Assembly (NCBI RefSeq): GCF_017302985.1
Contig: NZ_JAFIMU010000006.1
Coordinates: forward strand, 124,001 to 188,000
Source: Corallococcus macrosporus
Lineage (GTDB): Bacteria > Myxococcota > Myxococcia > Myxococcales > Myxococcaceae
Direction of reading: 5' to 3'
Length of the DNA: 64,000 nt
A model generated the notes under the pieces. That model was not told the origin of the DNA and did not search any database. It saw only the letters and a list, made by a program, of their open reading frames with translations. A program made the position numbers and the translations under genes. Shown in pieces: positions 56,500 through 64,000 of the stretch; positions within the stretch are counted from its first letter, which is position 1, and every line of letters starts with the position of its first letter.

Positions 56500-57312
56500 T
56501 CATGACGGTGGGGCAGCTGGCAGGCGCTCCCTGCGGCGCGTGCCTCCGCCCTGGCCGCCGAGCACCTTCGCGAGGAGGGCCGTCCGGGACTGCACGCCAA
56601 AGCGCCGGTAGAGGGTCTTCGTGTATTGATTCACGGTGAAGCGGCTGATGCCGAGCCGGGCGGCGATCTGCTTGTCCCCCAGCCCTTGCAGGAGCAGTCC
56701 CAGCGTCTGGCGTTCGCGCGGCGTGAGCCGCACCCCTGGGGGCTCCTCCGGCAGGCCGAGCAAGGCTCCGCATTCGGCGTGGAACAGGTGCAGCAGCTCG
56801 CGGTCCGCTTCATCGAAGGGGCGCTCGTTCCGCCCGCGGTAGATGCCGATGCCCCGCACCGCTCCCGGCACCTCGGACCACCGGATCGAATACATCGATT
56901 CATCGAGATGCGTCGGCCGCAGGTAGTGCTCGACGTAGGGGGCGCCGTACCAGGCCCGATCTCCGACGAGCTCCCGCCGCAGCGCGGTGAGGACCGCGCC
57001 AGGCACCGGAGTCAGCTCCATCAGGGAGCGGATGCTCGGGTTGCAGGCGCTGCCCATGCGCTGGAGCGCCTCGAGCGCGGGCCGCGCCGCGCCGTCCCAG
57101 CCCTCCAGGACGACGGCCTTGAAGCCTCCACGACCCTCCGGTCTGAAGTCGCCCTCCAGGACGCAGGCTCCCGCATCGGCGCCCAGGAGACGGCACATGC
57201 CGGAGAGCAGATGCCGCGGTCTCTCCCCTTGCCCCTCGGGAAGCTCATGCGCTTCGTTGACCAGACGAATCAGGGCTCGGACTTGAGAGCTTCGAAGACT
57301 GCCAGCGGCCAT
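56500..57312 (-). CDS. LuxR-type transcriptional regulator
   Basis: A 270-residue regulator: an N-terminal ligand/sensor region (about 1-190) with one or two candidate PAS- or GAF-like stretches, and a C-terminal LuxR helix-turn-helix (about 200-262: LTPRERQTLGLLLQGLGDKQ, then IAARLGISRFTVNQYTKTLY). The start at 57312 follows GGAGTTTTC; longer frames upstream are not protein-like. It lies on the same strand as, and upstream of, the GerW-family gene and could regulate it. No quorum-sensing synthase is adjacent. Confidence 0.87.
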   Translation of the reverse strand: MAAGSLRSSQVRALIRLVNEAHELPEGQGERPRHLLSGMCRLLGADAGACVLEGDFRPEGRGGFKAVVLEGWDGAARPALEALQRMGSACNPSIRSLMELTPVPGAVLTALRRELVGDRAWYGAPYVEHYLRPTHLDESMYSIRWSEVPGAVRGIGIYRGRNERPFDEADRELLHLFHAECGALLGLPEEPPGVRLTPRERQTLGLLLQGLGDKQIAARLGISRFTVNQYTKTLYRRFGVQSRTALLAKVLGGQGGGTRRRERLPAAPPS

Positions 57313-57423
57313 GAAAACTCCAGAGTCGCTTTCAGGGAGCGTGTTCCCTGATTTTAGGGATGGCTGTTTCAGCGGCTCGCACTGACTGTTCGCGCGCAGC
57401 ACCCCACCCCAGGAGGGAAGCGC

Positions 57424-57873
57424 ATGACGAGGCAGCTCAAACAGGCAGTTCTCACGATGGTGGTCCTTCTCCCCCTCGCGGCGATGGCGGCCCGCACCGT
57501 GCCCGCGAGCGCCGGCAGGCCCGTCGCCTGGAGCGACGGCCCCTGCTTCTCCATGTCATACAGCACCATGTCCAATGTCTGTTCGACCCGGAGGAGCTAC
57601 GAGATTCCCCTGACGTCCGACAGTGCAGGTAGCAAGGCGGTGAACGTCACCGCGCGTGGCGCCACGCCCTCGAACAACGTCGGCTGCATGGCGATTGGGA
57701 TGAACCGCGAGGCCACCCTCGTCTGGGGCGGGACCCGCAAGTGGCTCACCTCCTTCGGCACGCCGCAGATCATCGCGCTGACCGGCGCCTACATCCCCAA
57801 CAGCGGCTACCTGTACGCCAATTGCCTCGTTGACCCGGGCGGACAGGTCAACACCGTCGAGCACAATCCCTAG
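57424..57873 (+). CDS. Small secreted hypothetical protein, 149 aa
   Basis: A 149-residue exported protein starting at ATG 57424 (GAGGGAAGCGC upstream), with signal peptide residues 1-23 or to PASA. The mature part has a few Cys residues (PCFSMS, VCSTRR, GCMAIG, NCLVD), suggesting disulfides, and no recognised domain. Beta-rich; W-rich C-terminal half (VWGGTRKWLTSFG). It is divergent from the LuxR gene by 111 bases. Unknown function. Confidence 0.65.
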   Translation: MTRQLKQAVLTMVVLLPLAAMAARTVPASAGRPVAWSDGPCFSMSYSTMSNVCSTRRSYEIPLTSDSAGSKAVNVTARGATPSNNVGCMAIGMNREATLVWGGTRKWLTSFGTPQIIALTGAYIPNSGYLYANCLVDPGGQVNTVEHNP

Positions 57874-57945
57874 CAGAAGCCGGTTGGGCCCATGACTCTC
57901 GGAGCGGGGTGTCCGCGTATGCGTGGGCACCCCGGCTCATGTGAC

Positions 57946-58605
57946 ATGACAAGAAATCATGTATTGATTTGCGCGGCCCTGTCCGTGGGGCTGCTTTCCT
58001 ACGGTGTGTCCCGGCTCGCCGTCGCGAGCGACGTGAACGCAGGCGAGCCTGGCGCGCGTGAAACCACCGAGTTGCAGCGGTTGAAGGCGCAGGTCCGCGA
58101 GCTCGAGGGCTCGGTCGCTCACTCCGAGCGGCTGGCGCGTGAGGCCCAGGTGGCGGCCCGGGCCACGGGGCCGCGCGTGGATACACCCGTGGCTCCAGAT
58201 CCGTCCTCCGTGGACATGAGTCCGCCCGACGCGGAAGCCATCGCAGCGGTCCACGAGGAGCCGACGCCGGACGAGGCCGTCGCACGGATGGACGCGCGCT
58301 TCTTCGGTGAAGCCGTGGATACGGCCTGGAGCCACGGCGCCACACGGCGCGCGGAGCGGCTCGGTGCGGTGCTGCCTCAAGGCGCGCGCATCGTGTCCCT
58401 GGAGTGCCGCAGCTCCATGTGCCGGCTCCAGATGTCCCATCCGAGCCAGGACGCCTTCCACAAATTCCTTCGCGAAGGCCTGATGGAGGCCGCGGACGCG
58501 TGGGACGGGCCATTCATGGCCGCGCTCACGGGCACTCCGGGACAGGCAGGAGAAGTCGAGGCGGTGGCCTACCTTGCACGCGCGGGAGTGGACCTGGCGC
58601 CTTGA
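57946..58605 (+). CDS. Hypothetical protein with signal anchor and coiled coil
   Basis: A 219-residue protein. The start at 57946 (ATGACAAGAAATCAT) is chosen because it begins a hydrophobic membrane anchor (CAALSVGLLSYGVSRLAVA). A coiled-coil segment follows (about 30-60: LQRLKAQVRELEGSVAHSER), then a Pro/Asp-rich linker and a C-terminal domain with two Cys (SLECRSSMCRLQM) and FHKFLREGLMEAADAWDGPF. Myxobacteria carry many proteins of this plan, function unknown. It ends 4 bases before the convergent gene. Confidence 0.65.
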   Translation: MTRNHVLICAALSVGLLSYGVSRLAVASDVNAGEPGARETTELQRLKAQVRELEGSVAHSERLAREAQVAARATGPRVDTPVAPDPSSVDMSPPDAEAIAAVHEEPTPDEAVARMDARFFGEAVDTAWSHGATRRAERLGAVLPQGARIVSLECRSSMCRLQMSHPSQDAFHKFLREGLMEAADAWDGPFMAALTGTPGQAGEVEAVAYLARAGVDLAP

Positions 58606-58608
58606 GCG

Positions 58609-59463
58609 TCACTGCGACAGCGTGAGCAGCCCACCCACGGACTCCGAGCGGACGCGTTGCTCGTCCTGCAGGCGATCCCGCTGGACCCGCGCCCAGAGGA
58701 ATCTGCGCTTCGCGAGCCGTTCAGCAGGGGTGGTGGCAACCGTCGCGCGGACCTGCGGCGCGAACATGGCATTCCACTCCGCCGGCTCCTTCCGGTAGAT
58801 GTTGTGGCTCTTCAACGGTGCCAGCAGGTCCGCCTCCCGCCTGTAGGTCCGCGTTTCATCCGCGTAGCGGTCAAGGATGGCTTTGAGGGGCGCCTTGTTC
58901 GTTTCGGCGGACGCGCTCTCGCAGGTGGTGATGAAGAGATCCAGGAGTTCGAGCCAGATGAGGCGCCGTTGGGACTGGCCCTGGGCCCGGATGGAGCGAA
59001 ACGGAACCTGGGGGGCTTCGCGCAGCACCTTCGTCGCGAGCGTGACGAAGCCAACGCGGATCTTGGCTTCGATGAGCCCATCCACCTCGTTGTAGATGGA
59101 AGGAATCTTGGAGACAGCGGAGTTGCAATACAGAAACGACACCATCCACTCTTCTTCGAGGTTCTCGAGCAGGTGCAGCGGGACGCGGTTCAGCGACAGC
59201 TCCCGGAAGACCTGGTGGGCCCATTGTTTATCGGCCTTGCCGACGCCACCTCCGGTCTTCGCCTGGATGGTGGAGCCCTCGGCCGTTACCACGGCCTGGG
59301 AGTCAATCCTCTTGAAGGCAGCCAGATAGTCCAGCAGTCCCAGGACCACGAATGAGATGATCAGCCGCTTCCGGCCGTGCGTGTGTTCATTCTCATTGGA
59401 GGGGACAACGAAGTAGTTCAGGGTGTCCGGCGAGTATCGAGTGCCCATGAGTGCAACGGTCAT
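58609..59463 (-). CDS. Hypothetical protein, 284 aa
   Basis: I do not recognise this family. The start at 59463 is provisional: neither it nor the in-frame ATG at 59448 has a good Shine-Dalgarno. The N-terminus has one hydrophobic stretch (LIISFVVLGLLDYLAAF), perhaps a membrane segment. A Gly-rich turn (AKTGGGVGKADKQWAHQVFR) and then Arg/Glu-rich helices follow. Codon use is somewhat less GC-biased than in its neighbours, suggesting recent acquisition. It is convergent with the coiled-coil gene and divergent from the lipid operon. Confidence 0.6.
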   Translation of the reverse strand: MTVALMGTRYSPDTLNYFVVPSNENEHTHGRKRLIISFVVLGLLDYLAAFKRIDSQAVVTAEGSTIQAKTGGGVGKADKQWAHQVFRELSLNRVPLHLLENLEEEWMVSFLYCNSAVSKIPSIYNEVDGLIEAKIRVGFVTLATKVLREAPQVPFRSIRAQGQSQRRLIWLELLDLFITTCESASAETNKAPLKAILDRYADETRTYRREADLLAPLKSHNIYRKEPAEWNAMFAPQVRATVATTPAERLAKRRFLWARVQRDRLQDEQRVRSESVGGLLTLSQ

Positions 59464-59644
59464 CGATATGGGAGCGCGAAGGAAAGGACCAGGGAGGTGG
59501 GGCGGCCGGGCAGGCGCTTGCCGTCTGTGCAGCCGGGTACTCCACGCTGTGTAGCGGGCTGCACACCCGGTGGGCGCGCGGGCCCATCCCCTCGGAAAGA
59601 GGAGGGCTTCCCGGCTGGCCCTGTTGGTGCATTGCTGACGTTCC

Positions 59645-60694
59645 ATGTGCCGGGAACGCGCCGCCACCCCTTTTGACGGCCTTCGCGCCGCCCCGCCCAG
59701 CGAACACAGCCGCTGGCTGGCGGAGCCCGATGAGCCCGCGCTGCGCGAGCTGCTCCACGCGCGCTACGCCGGGAGCTACTCCTACCGCTTCCTCCATGAG
59801 CCTGAAGGGGCCTCGCGGCTCTGGAGGGCCGGCGCGCTGCTCAGCCTGGGGGAGTTCGACGCCCGGGGCACGCTCCTCTGGCACACGGGGCTGTGGTGCA
59901 AGCCGGGGCGGGACTCCCTGGACTCGGGGCTCTCCGTGGCCCTGCCCTGCCGGCGCACCGCCATGGACCGCGCCGAGCACGAGCGGCTGTGGAGCCACCT
60001 CCTGGAGCGGCTTCAGGCGCGCGTGGGCTTCCTGCACCAACAGACGTCCACGCTGCACCTCATGGCGCAGCGCTACGCGTCGCGCTTCATGCGGGCCGTG
60101 CCGGTGGGCCTCATCGTCGACTACACCGAGGGGGAGACGCTGGTGGGGGTGGAGGGCTCGGGCCTGCCGATGCAGGCGCTGGCGATGACGACGGTGCTCG
60201 CGCCGCTACCGCCGCGCCGGCGCTTCCTGCCCGCGGGGCCGTGGGGCGAGTGGCTCGCGTCCATCCTCGCCGCCTCGGGCCTGCCGGGGACAGTGGAGCT
60301 GACGCCGCTGGAGCGCCGCCCTCGCACCGGGGGCCTCGTGCCGCGCCCGCTCGACTGGAACGAGTCCCTGCGGCTCGAACGGCGGGAACTGGTGGGGTCC
60401 GCCGGGGAAGCGCAGTGGGCCACGGCGCTCCCGTCCTCGCGGGCGCGCGTGGACCTGGTCCACCTGTCCATGGGCGAGCCCCAGCTCGTGGCCGAGGCCA
60501 CGCCCGTGCTCCTCGCGGCGGGCTACCTGCCGACGGGACTCCGACCGCGCCTGGACGCGGCTGACGACATCGTCTTCCAGCACCTGCCGGCGCCGGAGCG
60601 GGCGCGCGAGGCGGTGGGACGCGCGCGGCTGGACGGCGAGGCGGCCCGGGCCCTGTGGAGCGGATGGGTGGAGCGATGCGCGCGAACTTCGTAG
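59645..60694 (+). CDS. GNAT-like protein, first gene of the lipid operon
   Basis: A 349-residue protein with a fold resembling GNAT-type acyl- or N-acyltransferases. The N-terminal ~130 residues carry WLAEPDEPALRELLHARYAG, a YRFLHEPEG turn and DSGLSVALPCRRT. The C-terminal half is an unrecognised domain (PLDWNESLRLERRELVG, VHLSMGEPQLVAEA). No signal peptide. It is the first of five overlapping genes: the acyltransferase gene starts inside its last codons (60676). N-acylation of an amine with a lipid acyl group would fit the operon. Both fold and role are inferred. Confidence 0.6.
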   Translation: MCRERAATPFDGLRAAPPSEHSRWLAEPDEPALRELLHARYAGSYSYRFLHEPEGASRLWRAGALLSLGEFDARGTLLWHTGLWCKPGRDSLDSGLSVALPCRRTAMDRAEHERLWSHLLERLQARVGFLHQQTSTLHLMAQRYASRFMRAVPVGLIVDYTEGETLVGVEGSGLPMQALAMTTVLAPLPPRRRFLPAGPWGEWLASILAASGLPGTVELTPLERRPRTGGLVPRPLDWNESLRLERRELVGSAGEAQWATALPSSRARVDLVHLSMGEPQLVAEATPVLLAAGYLPTGLRPRLDAADDIVFQHLPAPERAREAVGRARLDGEAARALWSGWVERCARTS

Positions 60695-61950
60695 ACACGC
60701 TCCTCGCGCGGCTGGACGGCGAGGTGGCCACCATCTGGGCCACGGTGCTGCTGCGCATCGACGCGCGGCCCGACGTGGCGCGGCTGCGCGGGGCCTTGCG
60801 CGCCCTGGTGCGCGAGAGCGAGCGCCTCAACGTGGCCTGGGACGACGCGCGCGGTGCGTGGGTGCCCGCGCCGCGCACGGACGAGGCGGTGGACGCGGCC
60901 CTGCTGGAAGGCGCCGAGCCGCTGGACGAGCCCGAGGCGGTGACGCGGATCATCAACACCCGGGTGGACCTCGCGAGGGACGTGCCGCTGCGGCTCCACC
61001 TCCACCCTGTGGCCGATGGCATGCCGGGCCCGTGGCTCTTCGCCATCCAGCTCCACCACGCGATCGGGGACGCCAAGGCGCTCGCCCACCTGCTGGAGCG
61101 GCTCTGGCTGCACTGCGCGGGGCGCGCGTCGGAGTCGCCTCCGCTGGGCCCGTCGACGCTGACGGATGGCAAGGTGCTGCTCGCGGCACTGCGCGGGCCG
61201 GGCCGGGTGCTGGGCCTCGCGAGCCCCCGCCGCCGGCTCCTCGCGCACCGGGGCCTGGGCCTGCGCCGCAGTGGAGACACCGCGGGCCGCTCGTTGATGG
61301 CGACGGCGCGCCTGACACTCCCGGCGGGCCGCACGGACGTCCAGGCCTCGGAGGTCTTCTTCGCCGCGCTGCTGGCGGGCGTCGCGCTGCGCGAGCCCAC
61401 GAAGGACGGGCTCATCCGCCTGCGGGTGCCGGTGGACCTGCGGCGCATGCTGGGGCTGGGGCGGATGCTGGGCAACGGCTGCTCGACGGTGCCGCTGGAG
61501 TTTCCCATGTGCGAGGTCCGCGCCCGGCTGGAGGACGCGCCCTCGCTGGCGGCGCTGGTGCGCGAGTCGCTGCGGCGCGTGCTCGACGAGGGCGTGCACT
61601 GGACGACGGCGCTGGAGTGCATGGCGGTGGCGCGGCTCGCCCCGGGGCCCGTGCTGCGGCGCAACGCGCGCCCCGGGCTGGTGGCCGAGCCCCGCACCAA
61701 CACGCTGGTGGCGACCTACCTGGGTCGGCTCGACAAGCACTTCGTGGACGCGCCCTTCCGCATCCACTCCATGCGCAGCCACACGGCCACCTGGGGCGCG
61801 ACGGGCCTGGGTTTTGGCGACACGCTCCACATCAGCACGGCGACGTTCGAGGGACTGTGGAACCACGGCGAGCTGCGCGACTTCACCGAGCAGCTCGCGG
61901 GCTGGGCGTCCTCCGGCTTCGGGCTTTCGGCGGAGGTGGTGGGACCATGA
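60676..61950 (+). CDS. WS/DGAT-type acyltransferase
   Basis: A 424-residue enzyme of the wax-ester-synthase/DGAT or condensation-like superfamily: HHAIGDA (His127, His128, Asp132) is the conserved HHxxxD active site, followed by a helical C-terminal half. ATG 60676 with GGTGGAG upstream overlaps the previous gene by 19 bases. It would transfer an acyl group to an alcohol or amine acceptor. Classical wax-ester partners are absent. Its stop overlaps the next ATG (ATGA). Confidence 0.8.
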   Translation: MRANFVDTLLARLDGEVATIWATVLLRIDARPDVARLRGALRALVRESERLNVAWDDARGAWVPAPRTDEAVDAALLEGAEPLDEPEAVTRIINTRVDLARDVPLRLHLHPVADGMPGPWLFAIQLHHAIGDAKALAHLLERLWLHCAGRASESPPLGPSTLTDGKVLLAALRGPGRVLGLASPRRRLLAHRGLGLRRSGDTAGRSLMATARLTLPAGRTDVQASEVFFAALLAGVALREPTKDGLIRLRVPVDLRRMLGLGRMLGNGCSTVPLEFPMCEVRARLEDAPSLAALVRESLRRVLDEGVHWTTALECMAVARLAPGPVLRRNARPGLVAEPRTNTLVATYLGRLDKHFVDAPFRIHSMRSHTATWGATGLGFGDTLHISTATFEGLWNHGELRDFTEQLAGWASSGFGLSAEVVGP

Positions 61951-62558
61951 AGGGGCTTCGCGACGCACCCGCGCTCTACCTGGGCTTCATCTCGCTGCAC
62001 CTGCTGCTGGGGCACCTGGGCTCCAGTCTCGTCTACCGCCTGCGCTTCGGCCGCAGCCCGCTGGCCTACCGGAGCACCGGGGCCGACTCCTCGCACACGC
62101 GTCTCACGCGGTTGATCAGTGGCGCCTCGCTGGTATGGGCGGGCTCGGTGGTGGCGGCGGCGCTCTGGCCGCGCTGGTCCGAGCTGCCCTGGGGCCGGCC
62201 CCTGCTGGCCCTTGCGCCGGAGGTGGGCTGGGCGCTGGGTGTGCTCGGGCTGGTGGGCATGCTGGCGGCGCAGTACGGCATGGGCGCGACGTTCCGCATC
62301 GGCGTGGACACGGGGGAGTCCCTGCCCGTGCTGCACGAGCGAGGACTCCACCGCCACTCGCGCAACCCCATCTACGTCTTCTCCTACCTGTACCTCGTGG
62401 GCGCCTCGCTCTGGGCTCCGTCGTGGGTGACGCTCGGGGCGTGCGCGGTGCTGGGGGTGCTGTTCCACGGGCTGGTGCTCCAGGAGGAGCGCTACCTCTC
62501 CGCCCGCCTCGGCGAGGCCTACGCGCGCTACCGCCAGCGCGTCCCCCGCTATTTCTAA
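61947..62558 (+). CDS. Isoprenylcysteine/phospholipid methyltransferase-like membrane protein
   Basis: A 203-residue protein with several membrane segments and the family tail: HRHSRNPIYVFSY, then LQEERYLSARLGEAYARYRQ and RVPRYF. That C-terminal block binds S-adenosylmethionine in ICMT- and PEMT-like methyltransferases. It starts in ATGA overlap with the acyltransferase gene. In this operon it could O- or N-methylate a lipid product. Family call is good; substrate is inference. Confidence 0.8.
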   Translation: MKGLRDAPALYLGFISLHLLLGHLGSSLVYRLRFGRSPLAYRSTGADSSHTRLTRLISGASLVWAGSVVAAALWPRWSELPWGRPLLALAPEVGWALGVLGLVGMLAAQYGMGATFRIGVDTGESLPVLHERGLHRHSRNPIYVFSYLYLVGASLWAPSWVTLGACAVLGVLFHGLVLQEERYLSARLGEAYARYRQRVPRYF

Positions 62559-62565
62559 AGGCCCC

Positions 62566-63531
62566 ATGCAGCCCGCCCTCCCCCCCGTCTCCGCATCACC
62601 CGCTGCCCCCTCCCGCGACGAGCTGGTGGAGCTGCTGCGCATCCGCCCCGCACGGGCGCTGGGCATGGCGGCCCTCCACCTGGGCGTGTGGGGGCTGGCC
62701 GGCGTGGGGCTCGCGCACGTCAGTGGCTTCTGGTTGAAGCTGCCCCTGTGGCTGCTGGCGGCCCAGGGCGTCATGGGGCTCATCCAGTTGGACCACGACG
62801 CGTGGCACGACACCCTCTTCGCGTGGCCCTGGCAGAACCGCCTCTTCGGCAACGCGCTCAGCCTGCTCGTGGGCATCGCCTACGAGCCGATGCGGCACGA
62901 CCACCTCGCGCACCACCGCTGGAACCGCACCGAGAAGGACCCTGACGCCTACAACGCGGGCCGCCGCTCGCCTGGACTGTGGACACTCTTCTACGCCACC
63001 GTGCTGCTGGGCCTGCCGCTCAGCCTCGTCTACTTCAACGTCCTCTACCCGGTGCAGCACTTCGACGCTGGCCGCCTGCGCCGCCATGCGTGGGTGTTGC
63101 TCGGCTACGGGGCCTTCTACGCGCTGCTCTTCTGGCTCCTGGCGGGCCACGGGCTGCTCGGCGGCGCGGTGGAGTGCTGGCTGCTGCCGGTGCTCTTCGC
63201 CAGCCCCCTCAATGGGCTCAAGTCCATCTCTGATCACCACGCCAACGTCTGGCGCGGCGACCGCTTCCACACCGCGACGACGGTGCGCAGCACCCGGCTC
63301 GTCACCTTCCTGTGGAACGGCCTCAACCACCACCTGGACCACCACCTCTACCCGCGGGTGCCCGGCTACAACCTCGCGCGGCTGCACGCGCGCCTGCGCC
63401 CCGAGCTGCTCGCGCGCGGGGCCCCTCTCTTCGACAGCTACCTCCACGTCATGTGGCGGGCCCTCCTGGCCGGCCCCATGGTGGTGGACGAGGACGTGCG
63501 ACTCGTCACCCTGGAGCGAAAGCGCCCATGA
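62566..63531 (+). CDS. Membrane fatty acid desaturase
   Basis: A 321-residue di-iron membrane enzyme. Histidine boxes: HDAWH, HDHLAHHRWN, and the C-terminal HHLDHHLYP. Hydrophobic segments lie between them. It starts 7 bases after the methyltransferase gene and overlaps the CapA-like gene by 4 bases. Its presence suggests the operon product contains a desaturated or hydroxylated acyl chain. It is divergent in sequence from the desaturase at 14326, though both share the same fold. Confidence 0.87.
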   Translation: MQPALPPVSASPAAPSRDELVELLRIRPARALGMAALHLGVWGLAGVGLAHVSGFWLKLPLWLLAAQGVMGLIQLDHDAWHDTLFAWPWQNRLFGNALSLLVGIAYEPMRHDHLAHHRWNRTEKDPDAYNAGRRSPGLWTLFYATVLLGLPLSLVYFNVLYPVQHFDAGRLRRHAWVLLGYGAFYALLFWLLAGHGLLGGAVECWLLPVLFASPLNGLKSISDHHANVWRGDRFHTATTVRSTRLVTFLWNGLNHHLDHHLYPRVPGYNLARLHARLRPELLARGAPLFDSYLHVMWRALLAGPMVVDEDVRLVTLERKRP

Positions 63532-64000
63532 ACGCCCTGCGCCGGCTGTACGCGGACATCCGCTACGAGGACGGCCGCTGGCCGCTGTCCCGCTGGGACC
63601 TCAACCTGCGCTACATCACCAAGAGCCTCCTGCATCTGCCGGAGCCGCGCTCGGCCGGAACCGCGGAGCACTTCGCTCGAGTCGCCCGGCACCTCGCCTC
63701 GGGGAGCTGGCGGCACGCGGGCGCGCCGGAGCTCCGGCTGAGCGCCGTGGGCGACATGATGTGGATCCGCAGCGGCTTCCACCGCGCCCTCTCTCCCGGC
63801 GTCCGGGAGGTGATGGCGAATGACGCGGTGGCCTTCGCCAACCTGGAGACGCCGGTGGATCCGGCGCGGCCTGTACCCCGGCTCGTCTACGAGACGCTCC
63901 ACTACAACGCCCCGCCGGACTACCTCACGGCCTGGGAGGGCACGGCGCGCCACCGCGTCTTCTCCCTCTGCAACAACCACGCGCTCGACCAGGGCGCCGG
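63528..64000 (+). CDS. CapA-family protein (partial, runs off the window)
   Basis: The first 157 codons of a CapA/PgsA-like protein, cut by the window end. ATG 63528 overlaps the desaturase stop. A lead of about 70 residues precedes the CapA core: LSAVGDMMW, FANLETPVD and FSLCNNHALDQG. CapA-like proteins are metallophosphoesterase-fold enzymes linked to poly-gamma-glutamate capsule synthesis, but many act elsewhere. Its coupling to acyl- and methyltransferases is unusual. Length and C-terminus are unknown. Confidence 0.75.
   Translation, partial: MNALRRLYADIRYEDGRWPLSRWDLNLRYITKSLLHLPEPRSAGTAEHFARVARHLASGSWRHAGAPELRLSAVGDMMWIRSGFHRALSPGVREVMANDAVAFANLETPVDPARPVPRLVYETLHYNAPPDYLTAWEGTARHRVFSLCNNHALDQGA

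Overview
The window is high-GC DNA whose gene content looks like a myxobacterium (Myxococcota, Corallococcus/Myxococcus-like). It has many secreted lipoproteins and glycan-active enzymes, an exported TPR-CHAT protein, LVIVD and malectin-like surface proteins, a GerW-family protein, strong GC3 bias and dense, often overlapping genes. This placement is an inference from gene content; no database was searched. No rRNA, tRNA, CRISPR array or intact insertion sequence was seen.

Layout. 0-5.9 kb: small proteins, an HSL-type esterase, a GH16 lipoprotein, a DUF1877 gene with a membrane phosphatase, and two divergent Cys-rich exported paralogues. 6-9.6 kb: aldo/keto reductase, LysR regulator, zinc alcohol dehydrogenase and cupin; the reductase and dehydrogenase promoters share a long element. 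9.8-18.7 kb: beta-helix protein, OmpA-like protein, a second GH16 enzyme with a terminator, desaturase, dehydrogenase, M28 peptidase and malectin-like protein. 19.2-21.3 kb: membrane pyrophosphatase. 21.6-23.4 kb: a solitary OLD-type ATPase/TOPRIM protein. 23.4-30.1 kb: membrane alpha/beta hydrolase, two coupled SDRs, a TetR gene coupled to a saccharopine-dehydrogenase-like gene behind a perfect 18-bp palindrome, and a PLP decarboxylase. 30.7-38.6 kb: metzincin lipoprotein, hydrolase, a two-component system, a candidate HNH-type toxin with a SMI1/KNR4 partner, a Tiki/ChaN-type lipoprotein and a GST.

38.7-45.0 kb is the most likely defence island. It holds a McrB-like AAA+ GTPase/ATPase coupled to a PD-(D/E)XK nuclease. 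A second GST gene follows. Then comes an A/T-richer two-gene cassette (a PD-(D/E)XK-like protein and a ParB-like small protein) bracketed by imperfect direct repeats of about 170-190 bp. 45.4-57.3 kb: exported TPR-CHAT protein, a DnaG-type primase, an LVIVD lipoprotein, a 1131-residue toxin-like protein, a GerW-family protein and a LuxR regulator; a 57-bp repeat precedes the LVIVD and toxin-like genes. 59.6-64 kb: a tightly packed five-gene operon (GNAT-like protein, WS/DGAT-type acyltransferase, ICMT-like methyltransferase, desaturase, CapA-like protein) that runs off the window and looks like an undescribed lipid or lipid-amide pathway.

Starts were chosen from Shine-Dalgarno sequences, signal peptides and overlaps. 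Long antisense frames, common in this base composition, were left out.
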